Part shown: one piece after another, positions 47,100-56,599 of the stretch
Layout: every line of letters starts with the position of its first letter
How positions within the stretch are numbered: the stretch's first letter is position 1
Source of the DNA: Cristatella mucedo
Lineage: Eukaryota > Bryozoa > Phylactolaemata > Cristatellidae
Direction of reading: 5' to 3'
Assembly (NCBI GenBank): GCA_009760855.2
Contig: WPIO01000117.1
Span: 773,501-837,500 of the forward strand
Length of the DNA stretch: 64,000 nucleotides
Position numbers and translations under genes: made by a program
Notes under the pieces: generated by a model
Told to the model about the DNA's origin: nothing
Databases searched by the model: none
Seen by the model: the letters and a program-made list of their open reading frames with translations, nothing else

Positions 47100-47825
47100 C
47101 GATCACTACGCGTATCGCTCCGCCTCCACCGGTACATAAGCGAGGCTGTCGAATCATGCAGTCTTTGCTTTTATAATTTCTTGCACGAAGTCCTTCTTCT
47201 TTTTCTCGAGAGTCTTTTGTCGGTCGGCTTCTTTTCAAAAGAAGCGTAGGACGAAAGCACTTTTTTCTTTTCTCTTCGCATAAATGTGTAATATGCAAAA
47301 TTATGCGAAAATAATGCTGAATTTCGCATAGTATACATAAATCATTGCGCGCGGGAGGCGTTTGCACGGGCGCTTTCGAGTCACCAGGAAGAAGGTGCAA
47401 TGGACGTCTCTGGACGACTGCAGGTGCAGCCAGAGACGGCAGGATTGCTGCAGCGGCGCCAGAGCGGAACCGCGATTAAGCGGCAGCACGGACAGTGTGA
47501 GCGCGCGCCCTCGCAGACTCCTCGCTCGTGTGCTCGACATGGCCGGCAGCAGCGGCTCCTGGCATAGCGCAGGCAATTGGCTGCCCTCGGGGATGCCCGT
47601 CCTGACTACGTTGTATTGTCCCCAGGTGTGACCTTTGAAGGTCGGCGAACTAAGATTGGGCCGACTGAAGACCGCGCGACACGTAACCCCTGGAACGTCC
47701 GCGCGACGCGTCGGCACCGATCCAGTACGGTTCCTCGGCTCGGCTGCACAGCGACGGAAGGTGACGAAACTTTCCGTTGGCACTTCACTGTGGCTGCTCT
47801 GCTTTGACTCAGGCGAAAGGAGCTC
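47100..47825. other. GC-rich interval with unassigned open frames
   Basis: 47340-47810 is GC-rich and open in several frames on both strands, the longest 206 codons on the minus strand (47301-47921). The plus frames 47362-47631 and 47577-47807 are also open. High G+C lowers stop frequency, so openness alone is weak evidence. No domain is recognised. A SINE-2-like piece follows directly. Confidence 0.25.
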
Positions 47826-47827
47826 GC

Positions 47828-47935
47828 CTTTAAAGCTGGCGTCGTGAGCTTGAGCCCAGAGGCATAGGCGTAGCGTCTGAATGGAGATTGGCTCTTCTAA
47901 AAGCGCTTTGAAATAAATCACTCATTTAGACATAA
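47828..47935 (+). mobile_element. SINE-2, 3' part
   Basis: GTCGTGAGCTTGAGCCCAGA (B-box region), then GGCGTAGCGTCTGAATGGAG and CTTCTAAAAGCGCTTTGAAA. The A-box half is missing or unrecognisable. Confidence 0.65.
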
Positions 47936-48160
47936 ACACCGTTGCCTTTGTTTTGAAAAACTTGCTAAATTAGCTCGTCACAGGCCCGTTTAGCGCACTG
48001 AGCGCTTTGCTTCCCGAGCAACGGGGCGAATCGACCAAATGAGATTTAACCCTTCTAAGGACTCTTTTGAAACAGTCTCCATAATATTGCTGATACAATT
48101 GTTAATTTCAGCGGCCAACCCGCGTTGTAAGCGCTCTAAGTAGCTCCCATCAGTTAGCCA

Positions 48161-48436
48161 ATGAAGGGCACTTCAAAAGACCTCGGACGACCTCGAGCCC
48201 TCAATACATCCAGCGAGGACTTTCGCACAACGAAAGCGGCACTATTTCTAATGGACTACGCAGGAAGGAAGAGCACGCGACAGCCGATTCGGCGTTCGCC
48301 AGAGAGCGAACTGACCCGCAGCCGAGCGGCTGTGGGTCAGCTACACATCGCAAGTTCACCGCCCCTCACCCCTCGCCGCTCGTCCCTTCCTGAAGCCCCA
48401 ACGAATTCTCCACAGCAGAGATCGGTACTCATGTAG
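48161..48436 (+). CDS. Unrecognised open frame, 91 codons
   Basis: ATG-started frame, GC-rich, Ser/Arg/Pro-rich towards the C-terminus (PPLTPRRSSLPEAPTNSPQQ). It contains a 30-bp hairpin at 48311-48340. No domain or homologue is recognised; the composition may simply follow local G+C. Treated as hypothetical only. Confidence 0.12.
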   Translation: MKGTSKDLGRPRALNTSSEDFRTTKAALFLMDYAGRKSTRQPIRRSPESELTRSRAAVGQLHIASSPPLTPRRSSLPEAPTNSPQQRSVLM

Positions 48437-48754
48437 GGTGCGTCGAACCTGCGTCGTGTGCTTCCGGTTGCTACTTGGTAAGCGACCACTTTCGCTGAAT
48501 TGCGATCCAGGAGCGATCGAGGAACGAGGCGGTCTTTGAACTTTGGCCTGGCCTTTGACCTGACACTAACTTCGACTCTGCTAAACTATGAACGGGCTAA
48601 AGCATCCCTGAACGCTTGCAGCCTTCCCAGTTTTGATTCGATTTTATCGGAGCAAAGATGCAATTAGAGATAAGGAAATAGATAGAGGTCAGCTGATAAA
48701 CTTCCTAATAGACACAGTATTTAGCAGACGGCCTCTGCAAAATACATTTATGAG

Positions 48755-48925
48755 ACAGTATAGTAATAGTAATAATGATGGAAATACCTTGTAATAGCAC
48801 TCTCGGTGAACTGAATCTGTTTCTAGGCACTTTATAGATGCTGTATAGGAAGCATTACCAAATGATAGGTGGTAAAATCTGCAATCAGCAGGCAAAGTGT
48901 CAGCAGGCATATGCTCGTGAAGGAC
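48755..48925 (-). mobile_element. LINE-A subfamily (A2) 3' tail
   Basis: AATAGTAATAATGATGGAAA, a TTCTAGGCACTTTATAGATG stem relic and AAGCATTACCAAATGATAGG. It is more like the copy at 53245 (AAGCATAACCAAATGATTGG) than the main family, so the two mark a diverged subfamily. Confidence 0.75.
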
Positions 48926-48929
48926 GATA

Positions 48930-49875
48930 TAATATATTGCGTTGAACTGCTAAAAATGTTTTAAATTAAGTTTAGACAAAGATAGCAATATATTATAGTG
49001 TCCAGGTGAACACTATCTGTATTATTGAAATGCTCATGGGGCAGTCTAGTTTTTAACTTTTGAGATTGAGCAACTCTTCCAAAGTACTGAGTCCGACCGC
49101 ATTGTGCGGATTTCGGACTGCGTAAGTCCGTGCAGTGCGTTTGGTAGACAATTTATAATTTTCGCTTCGACGACCATGACAATAGATTGTATTGTTTGCA
49201 AATAAATCAGCATCATATTATCTTGTTTGCTACAACAATACAAATGTACGTACTTTTGGTTTTAAAGATTGTCATAGCAATAACAATATTATCATTCCAA
49301 GCTCTCGGCAAAATTGTGAAAGTGTAAGGCCCGTTAGGAAGAATCGCAGATTTTCTTAGTTACGCCGGAACACCTGCCAGCTTTGTAAGGGTAACAACGG
49401 AAAAGACACACATATATGGTAATTTGAGCGAAAAGTAACACACATAATCACCTGGCCTGGCCTCGGAGAGGTTTTTAAAAGCTTTTTCTCTGTGCATAAA
49501 ATCGTCACCTCGTCTTGCTTATCGTCGCACTACTTCTTCATAGTTTTCGGCGACAACGTTGACGTTGACCTGCCAGAAGGATTCAGCAAAGCCCCTTTAT
49601 CCAGCAGCACTGCAGCTAATAAAAATGTCTTCCAAACTTGAGGATTGCTATTACACGCTTTCGAAATTCATATTCTCAGATCTGTTAAGCACAAACCTGA
49701 GCTACATTTGAGTATGCTTTCGTCTCTTGTTAAGACCTAGGTACTTGAGGCTAGGATCATCGGAACAATACCTGTCTAGGCTCTTGTAGCGACATCGAAA
49801 TGGCTTACCTTGCGTTGCGATACAAATCTCTGGTGACGATGTCACCAGAAACACGGTAGCACAATATTTATAATA
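48930..49875. other. No gene seen
   Basis: Unassigned AT-leaning sequence of about 950 bp. Confidence 0.45.
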
Positions 49876-49879
49876 ACAG

Positions 49880-49935
49880 CGTTTTTGTATAAAGCGCCCT
49901 CAGAGAACTGGATCTCTATTCAGGCGCTAGGAGTT
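49880..49935 (-). mobile_element. SINE-2-type tail scrap
   Basis: AAAGCGCCCTCAGAGAACTG then GATCTCTATTCAGGCGCT is the complement of a tail stem. CTATTCAGGCGC matches the SINE-2 form (GCGCCTGAATAG) rather than LINE-A. Confidence 0.6.
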
Positions 49936-49939
49936 AATG

Positions 49940-50555
49940 ACAAGCCTCCTATTTGCTCGCCAGTCAATCAAGAAAAAGCAACCACGCATCTCCCTGGGCA
50001 AGCATATGTAACCCCACGGCAGCGTAATTCATTCGTAAATCGTAAGCCTCAAGACCTTCGGCAGACCTACTTCACGCCTCAGCTCAATCGTCAATTTGAC
50101 CTTCCCTCATTAATGTACAGCTACAATAAGAATCTAGCCAGCTTGCTCCTCTGCTCCGAGCGTCGTCCGACCCCATCCACGTACATACCCTTTGCTTTTA
50201 TGCAGACGCTAGCTAGGTCGGCTAAGCTTAAGTCCGAACTAGCATGTACAGCTCGTGGCTGATGGACATCTATCGGCATATCACAGTGGATATTGCAAGG
50301 AAGCGCAGTCCATCCCAGCCACGACTAAGTCCAGCTCTTATATGAAGATAGTTGAATCTCAAATGCGAGCTCGTGAAGGTCAGAAGTCAACAACCACCAT
50401 CTACATTGTAGCTTTTAGGTTAGCACCATACATAGTGAGCGTGGTGGCAATCGAACGGCAACCGTGTTTCAGCTTCTTTATGAGAAATATCCACAAGCTC
50501 AAAGAATCCACCACCACCGTAACACATCCGGTATTCCCTTCGGACTCCCAGGTCT
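49940..50555 (+). CDS. Two overlapping unrecognised open frames
   Basis: The first frame (from the SINE scrap to 50262) includes VNQEKATTHLPGQAYVTPRQ and RQTYFTPQLNRQFDLPSLMY, ending in TARG. The second, in another frame from 50255, includes SQMRAREGQKSTTTIYIVAF and AIERQPCFSFFMRNIHKLKE and runs into the LINE-A tail. Composition is protein-like, and the pair could be one reading frame broken by a shift. Neither has a recognisable domain, and the first lacks an ATG at its left limit. Confidence 0.2.
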
Positions 50556-50559
50556 ATAA

Positions 50560-51424
50560 TAATATAATGATAATAATAATGCATTCGATATAGCGCCCTC
50601 AGATAATTGAATCTCTTTCAAGGCACTTTACATTTGCTCTACAGGAAGCACTATCGAATGGTTAGTGGTAGCATGCTCAATAAACAGCAAGAAAAACATG
50701 GTTAGGAGGGACGTGTACAGGGTCAGTATGCAAGTGTAGCTAGTGGCAGCATGCACAGTGCCAGCACGCATATGCACATAAAGGACGAATCACAGGGACC
50801 CACTAAATGCTGTACTAAATAGATGAGTATTAGTTTCTCTTTAAATGTGGACAAGTGAGGATATGCCGTGACGCAAGTTGGAAGTGAGTTCCGGGCTTTG
50901 GGAGCATACGAACTAAATGCACTGTCCCCAAAGGATTTGAGGTTTGTACGCGGTACAGCTAAGCGGTTAGGTTCCGAAAAGTGGGTGGAACGATGCTTAG
51001 CCTGACGGGGGAATAGATCTGATAGGCAGGCTGGAGCCAAAGAATGAAGGGACCAAAAAGTGAGTGATAAAATCTTGAAGTCGATCTATTGCTTGACTGG
51101 GAACCATTGCTGGTGGGCGAGATGTGGTGTGATGTGGCAACGTCGACGCTCAAGACAGAAAAGCCTAGCTGCAGAGGTTTTGCACCAGCTGTAAGCGCCG
51201 GATTGAATATGCTGGCAGGCCCGCAAGCAGCGAGTTACAGAAATCGAGACGGGATGTTGCAAATGCACGAACCAATTTAGATGTGCTGCCCCTGTCTAAG
51301 CAAGCCCAAATCTCAGCAATGTTATGTAGCTGAAAGTAGGCAGACTTGACTGTGATGCATATGCGGTCATCTAATAAAAGGTCACTTAGGAGCGTGACAC
51401 CTAGATTTCGTGCAGATTCAACAG
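50560..51424 (-). mobile_element. LINE-A 3' fragment
   Basis: Tail AATAATAATGCATTCGATAT and stem at the left; the frame 50723-51040 encodes MAPACLSDLFPRQAKHRSTH and SYAPKARNSLPTCVTAYPHL. Upstream pieces (NSLLAGLPA, KIRACLD, LSLDDHI equivalents) are shifted. It is truncated at the SARNLGV segment near 51424. The minus-strand frame 50959-51153 is a neighbouring shifted part. Confidence 0.9.
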
Positions 51425-51429
51425 ATCTG

Positions 51430-52235
51430 CGTTACCTGCTCCAAATCAATGGCTGCCTTCAAGCTTGTCACACCCCCCCCGAGCTTCCCCCACGAGCCCC
51501 CTGTTGACCTCATGCCTATGCCCATCTTTGTCTCAGTGAAGGCTGCTATCATTTTAGACGCCATGCCTACTGTTAAGCTTTTCGGAGATGCCTAAACTTG
51601 CCGCTTTTTAGCCTACCTATCAAAACCAGTATGTGTTTAGACACAAAACACATTGTGTCCTCGCTTATCTTTCATAAAGTCAGTTGTCAAGGCAAGCGTC
51701 AGGATGCTTTCACTAGACGCGAAGAACTTTGGACTCGTTCACCGAGTCTTTCTTCCTATCACTCTTGTGCAAGACAGTCGAACTAGAGCTCAAGCAGTCA
51801 AGCAGTGCGTTTTTCTCTGTGCATCAAACCGCAAAGGCGAGTGCCTATATAGCGATGGCCTCAAGATAGCGATGCTGACTAAAACAGTCTCTCTGCTAAT
51901 TCTTCCCGACCTCTTGGCAGCATGTGGCACCGTTCCTTACCCAGTCCTTCGTCAGATCCTCGCCAGCGTGTGTCACTGCCACGTGTGGCACTGCAATGTT
52001 TAGTCCACTGTGAGAGGCACGAGTTCGCCGATGCGATCGCTGCAGACTTAGAAGAGATTTATGATCGTAGATGCCAACCTCCAACGACTATCTGGCGAAC
52101 GTTTAAAAAAGGTGTAATTTCTCCGAGGGATCCGCATGAGCCCGATTTTTTTTTAATAACGCATAGTCTCTCTTGCCAGTGCAATTTTCAAGCACAGTGA
52201 GTGCTTCAATGACTGCTACATCATGCTTTAACTGC
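51430..52235 (+). other. Unassigned interval with overlapping open frames
   Basis: The plus-strand frames 51653-52003 (116 codons, RAQAVKQCVFLCASNRKGEC) and 51922-52200 (HEFADAIAADLEEIYDRRCQ, PPTTIWRTFKKG) look protein-like but are in different frames and lack domains. They may be one frame-shifted relic, or chance. Confidence 0.2.
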
Positions 52236-52239
52236 CCCA

Positions 52240-52515
52240 ATCTCTTCTTTTTTCAACTGCTGCAGATCCTCTGCAACTTCGCCAAACCGTATGTTGCAGA
52301 CATTTGTACTTGGATTGCGGCTAAAGTTCTCAAACTTAGTGACCGTAAGACCATCCTAATATTTGCGAGCAAATCCAGAGTCACTCAAACACTGCAAAGA
52401 TTTACATTTAAAATTGGCTCTGCGCGCGTTTCATATAGTTTCACATTTCAAACTTCTCCACCAAAAGTGGCTGCCATGTTTCAATGTAAAGTGCATAGAA
52501 AGAGATTGAGTTCTC
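52240..52515 (+). mobile_element. LINE-A fragment, reverse-transcriptase tail and start of terminal stem
   Basis: VADICTWIAAKVLKLSDRKT and SRVTQTLQRFTFKIGSARVS match the [18 protein letters not shown] and LTLKIGSASIS segments. Then, after a deletion, AATGTAAAGTGCATAGAAAG and AGATTGAGTTCTC form the left half of the terminal stem. The stem is interrupted here by SINE-1 and resumes at 52698. Confidence 0.85.
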
Positions 52516-52697
52516 CGGTGAGCCGTAATGGCTCACTAGGTAAGGAGGTTGCTTTTCAGGACCTTGGCCCCGAGGTCGTGGGTTCGAATCCTGCGGCGGG
52601 CGATCCTTTATCGCCGCTGCAAGCGGTGGTGATAGCAGCCGTCAAGGCTCTTCTGTCGCCATACAATAAGAGGGCTGCTAAATCAGCTTGTACTTTT
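52516..52697 (+). mobile_element. SINE-1 inserted in the LINE-A terminal stem
   Basis: A complete SINE-1: head GGCTCACTAGGTAAGGAGGT, B box GGGTTCGAATCCTGCGG, body GCAAGCGGTGGTGATAGCAG, end AGGGCTGCTAAATCAGC and a short T run. TTCTC on the left (52511-52515) and on the right (52698-52702) is the likely target duplication. A 181-codon open frame (52173-52718) reads through both elements and is chimeric. Confidence 0.93.
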
Positions 52698-52745
52698 TTC
52701 TCTGAGGGAGCTATATAAAATATATTATTATTATTACCATTATTG
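52698..52745 (+). mobile_element. LINE-A terminal stem, right half
   Basis: TTCTCTGAGGGAGCTATATA followed by (ATT)n completes the stem broken at 52515. Confidence 0.88.
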
Positions 52746-52969
52746 AAATGAGCTACCGCTACAAGCACATGTCAGGTCATAGGTTTGTCAACCTGCTTGC
52801 ACCTATTTTGGCGTGGCATAGATTTGGGCGTGCTCTGAGAATGGTATCGCTGCCAATTTATTTAGCCTATTAATGACTTGAATGCTTGAATGCAGCCTTT
52901 CTTTCCGTACACATTTTCTTAGTTTGTACTACATTTACAGATTATCAAAAACTCGGACACTAGGCTGAG

Positions 52970-53130
52970 CCGTGATAGCCTTAGAGGTAAGGCGATCGAT
53001 CTTTTCGGCCAAGGTTTCGGGTTTCAATTCTTCAATAAGCGGTGCTTTATTGCCCGAGTCAAGTGGTGGTAATAGCCGTAAAGGCTTCTCTGCCGGTAAA
53101 CAAACGAGGCTGTTAAATAGCCTAAACTTT
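52970..53130 (+). mobile_element. SINE-1, degraded
   Basis: GAGCCGTGATAGCCTTAGAG and GTAAGGCGATCGATCTTTTC (head), GGTTTCAATTCTTC (B-box relic), then CAAGTGGTGGTAATAGCCGT, AAAGGCTTCTCTGCC and GAGGCTGTTAAATAGCC. Confidence 0.85.
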
Positions 53131-53244
53131 TTCTCTGCAGTAAACTTTGCAGGTGCCAGGAAACACCACGTTTTATGACCTCTGCTGGCTACCTATCAAA
53201 AGGAGTATTGGTTTTAAAATTCTGTTACTTTTATATTCTCTTTA

Positions 53245-53938
53245 TAATGATAAAATATTATTACATTTGTATAGCGCCCTTGGAGAACTAAATATCTTCC
53301 TATGCGCTTCGCAAATGCTGCATAGAAAGCATAACCAAATGATTGGTGGTAGCATCCGTAAGCAGCAGACATAGTGTAAGCAGGTACGTAACATGAAGAA
53401 CGAGTCACAAAAATCCGCCAAATGCTGTAATAAACAGCTGCGTTTAAGCTTCGTTTTAAATATCATGTCAGGGTACGTTGCTACGCGCGTCGGTAGTGAG
53501 CTCCGGGCTTTGGGAGCATCGGAACTACAGGCACGGTCTCCAACGGTTTTGAGGCTCGTACAAGTTATTGCTAAACGGCCCGAGTCAGTGCAGCAGGTTG
53601 TACGATTCTTAGCCTGGTAGCAAAGTGGTTCTGATAGGTTGGCTGGAGTCAGAGAATAAAGTGACGTACGAGTAAGTGACAAAAAGCTAGAAGTCGACAC
53701 GGTGCTTACCTGGGAGCCAGAGCAGGTCGGCGAAAAGTGATGTGATGTGGCAATTGCGACGATAAAGACAGATGAGTCTAGCTGCAGAGTTTGCAAGAAC
53801 TGTAAGTGCCTGATTGGACAAGCACGGAGACCAACAAGCTGTGAGTTACAGAAGTCGAGACGGGATATCACAAATGCATGGACCATAGTTATATAGATGA
53901 AATTAGGCATACTTTACTGTGGAGCTGATGTTGTCGAC
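53245..53938 (-). mobile_element. LINE-A2, 3' part of an interrupted copy
   Basis: It has the stem relic GCGCCCTTGGAGAACTAAAT and the AAGCATAACCAAATGATTGG 3' UTR variant. The minus-strand frame 53242-53910 is open for 222 codons: VHAFVISRLDFCNSQLVGLR, SLTPANLSEPLCYQAKNRT and KTVGDRACSSDAPKA. Long openness but strong divergence. It breaks at GTCGACTAA near 53938 and resumes at 54434. Confidence 0.85.
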
Positions 53939-53939
53939 T

Positions 53940-54433
53940 AACAATAATAAGAATAAAATAATAATAATACACTTGATAAAGCGTCCAAAGAAACCTCAAT
54001 CTATTTCTAGGCGCTTTACAGTTGCTGCAAAGGAAATACGATCGAATGGTGAGTTGTATCATGCTTGATAAACAAAATGAGTAACATGGTTATGGGTGAC
54101 ATGCACAGTGTTAGCATGCAATTGTGGTTAGTTTCAGCATACACAGTGTCAGCATGCATGAGAAAATAAAGGACTAATCACAGGGACCCACCAAATCCTG
54201 TAATCAATAGAGGCGTTTTAAAGTTTTTTTTAAATGTAGTGAAGTCGGGAAATGTCGTCACGAAAGTCGGGAGTGAGTTCCATACTTTGGGAGCGTACGA
54301 ACTAAATATATATAATATAATATAATACTAAATTCACAGTCTCTACAGGATTTGAGGTTTGTACGAGTTATTAGTATAGAGTTAGATTCCGAAAAGCGGG
54401 TGGTACGATGCTTGGCCTGGTGGAGGAGTAGAA
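53940..54433 (-). mobile_element. LINE-A 3' fragment inserted in the LINE-A2 copy
   Basis: It has tail AATAATAATACACTTGATAA, the stem, the 3' UTR and the C-terminus up to the YLSD...HHQAKHR segment, about 490 bp. A 22-bp TATAATATAATA-type insertion sits at 54308-54332. Both flanks join to give the LINE-A2 order (GTCGACTAA / AATGAAAGGTCGCTTTGGG), showing it landed in that copy. Confidence 0.88.
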
Positions 54434-55390
54434 TGAAAGGTCGCTTTGGGACAGGACACCAAGATTACATGCAGATTCAACAGGACGTTTGCCAGTAGAG
54501 CCGATTTTGAACGACAGGTTTTCCCATTTCCGAATCCCACTTAGTTTGCCCACCACTAGTAACTTGATTTGTCGGGATTTCAATTTTAGAAAGTTTGCTG
54601 CCATCCATGTGTGGACGTCATCAATGCATGCAGCAAGGGTGTATGTAGAATTCGGCCTGCTCGAAGGCAGGAACCAATCAGAGCAGAGGTGCAATTGAGC
54701 GTCATCTGCATAGAGTGGATGCATATACTTTGCTTTGCTGTCAAATCGGAAAGAGGAGAGCATAAACTGTGAAAAGAAGTGTACCGGGCACAGAGCCCTG
54801 AGATAGGCAGTGTTAAAGTGGTTCTTCGGATGATCGTTGTCCGTTCACCCCAATACTCTGAAGTCTCCCACTGAGATCTAATCTAAACCATTGCAATGCA
54901 GTGCCTGTGATGTCCATGCGAGATTCGAGACACTCAAGAAGGACTTTGTGATCGATAGTATCAAGTGCTTCCGAAAGAACAAGCAGAGATACTTTTCCCA
55001 AGTATTCATTCGTGATTCATTGTCTAGGTCATTATACATTCTAAGCAATGCTGACTCTTTGGACTGCTTAGCTCTAAATCCAGACCGGAACTTCTTTCTA
55101 GATTTGAGGTACCAATATAAGAGTGCAACTAGTCTGCCCCAACTGCAGGGCCTTTTACAAGAACGGGAGAAAGGAGAGTGGACGGAACCTGGTCAAATCC
55201 TCTCGGTCTAGCATTGCTCACTTAATCATTTAGCCTGACTACGGCCTTTTTGAGAGTAGCAGAGGCATGACCTGAAGCTAAGGGCGTATTTAGTATGTTA
55301 TTATGCATGGCCACAGCAAACCCGTGCATCGTGGAAGTAGGACAATGGGAATAGGGTCTAGAGGACTGGTAGTCTTCCATGGCTGGGAGA
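54434..55390 (-). mobile_element. LINE-A2, 5' part of the interrupted copy
   Basis: The minus-strand frame 54371-54763 includes YMHPLYADDAQLHLC (YADD intact), STYTLAACIDDVHTWMAANF and LKLKSRQIKLLVVGK. Further up are the GRVSLLVL / EALDTIDHKVLLECLESRMD, ALQWFRLDLSGRLQSIGVNG segments (54813-55001), a broken GNHS region and LASGHASATLKKAVVRL near 55225-55280. It fades by about 55390. Confidence 0.87.
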
Positions 55391-55471
55391 TCAGTTTCAG
55401 GATAAGGCACAGCTAATCGGTAAGCCATCTTTCGCTAGCATCATCTATCTAAGGTACTTGATCGTCACGTT

Positions 55472-55696
55472 TCACGTCACGGTCCACCGCTCCTCTGGCT
55501 TCTCTGTCAGCTTAGCTGCAAGACCTGTGCACAAACCAGCAACGGCCGCTATGCTGAAGTGCACGATCGCCAGCTGCAGGCGTGACCCAGTTTGCTCCAC
55601 GAAGGGTTCCCTCTGTCTCATTACGAGCACCAGTGATGGGACCGAGCTGGCGAACGCACTCGTGAATCCTAAAAAGACCACTGACAGCCTTTTCAT
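55472..55696 (-). CDS. Hypothetical small membrane protein, 74 aa
   Basis: ATG-started minus-strand frame with an in-frame stop a few codons upstream, so the start is defined. Two hydrophobic segments are visible: LSVVFLGFTSAFASSVPSLV near residues 4-23 and LQLAIVHFSIAAVAGLCTGL near 41-60. A basic/acidic tail follows (AKLTEKPEERWTVT). Third codon positions lean to G/C. The plus strand is also open here (55458-55769), which weakens the case. No family recognised; a chance frame in locally GC-rich DNA is the main alternative. Confidence 0.2.
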   Translation of the reverse strand: MKRLSVVFLGFTSAFASSVPSLVLVMRQREPFVEQTGSRLQLAIVHFSIAAVAGLCTGLAAKLTEKPEERWTVT

Positions 55697-55954
55697 GAGT
55701 GCTTTCAGTGATGTACTGACGGTTCACCTTGTTGACCTCACAGTTGCGATTGTTCGCACAAGGCAGTGACACCGAAGCAGTTGAAGAATGGCCCATTTGG
55801 GTACGTTGCAAATGCACCCTTACAAAAGTGCATTAGCTAGGCTCTGGTTCAGCTATCCGAGTAAGTCAGGTACAACTAAGGATCAAATGCAAAAAATCAT
55901 TTAGCGAATCCTCCTGTTGACAGCGACAGACCAGAAGCTAGGTACGTTATGGTT

Positions 55955-56505
55955 GGTGCAAATCTCTGCAGCAATGCTTGTCTGCTGTGACCTTCACAGT
56001 TGCCACGTCACACCCATTCTCGGCTACATGCACTGGCTTCTAATTAAGCAATGCCTCAACTTGAATGGTTTTGTCACTTAATTTTTGGAAAATCAATTGT
56101 TTAGCTGCAGCCCACTTATTTTAATTAATTCCTTCACAAGACTAGGCATCGTACCGCCCACTCGTCTGACTCAAATAGTTTAGCCCTGCCTCGAACCAAC
56201 CTCAACGCGTTTAGAGATCGTCAGAGAACCTCATTCCAGACTGAATTCACATCATCCACTGATTGATAAAATGTTAAGAAAATCTAAATGCAACCTGTTC
56301 TACATAGTATTCGTGGTGTGCTTGCGAATTCTCCTTGGTATGCTAATGGCTGTTGACAGCGAACATGTTACCAGCAACCACATTATGCAGCTTGACTCTG
56401 TCCAATTCATCACTAAACCATCGTGGACATGCTTCATTCACAGCATATGTAAACTGCCTAGAAATAGATTGAAATCTCCGAGGGATCTATGCAAATGTAT
56501 TATCC
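55955..56505 (+). mobile_element. LINE-A fragment, old
   Basis: It starts with a degraded SLQQCLSAVTFTVATSHPF segment (RERRSCHITPLLAD equivalent in a shifted frame). It continues HRTAHSSDSNSLALPRTNLN-like sequence at 56145-56210 and a 3' UTR including ATGCAGCTTGACTCTGTCC. The stem relic AAACTGCCTAGAAATAGATT, with CTCCGAGGGATCTATGCAAA, ends it near 56505. Confidence 0.8.
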
Positions 56506-56599
56506 TTTATTTTATCATAAGCTACGTGACAGCACCATGTAGAACAATGGGCTGAAGCAAAAACTGTTCGATTCGCACGATTATTTGATTCACACGATT

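Noticed and set aside
47301-47921. 206-codon minus-strand open frame
   Set aside because: The interval is GC-rich and open on both strands, the right end lies in a SINE-2 fragment, and no domain is visible; not called as a gene.
52173-52718. A 181-codon plus-strand open frame
   Set aside because: It joins a LINE-A relic and a SINE-1 inserted in it; it is a chimera of two dead elements, not a gene.
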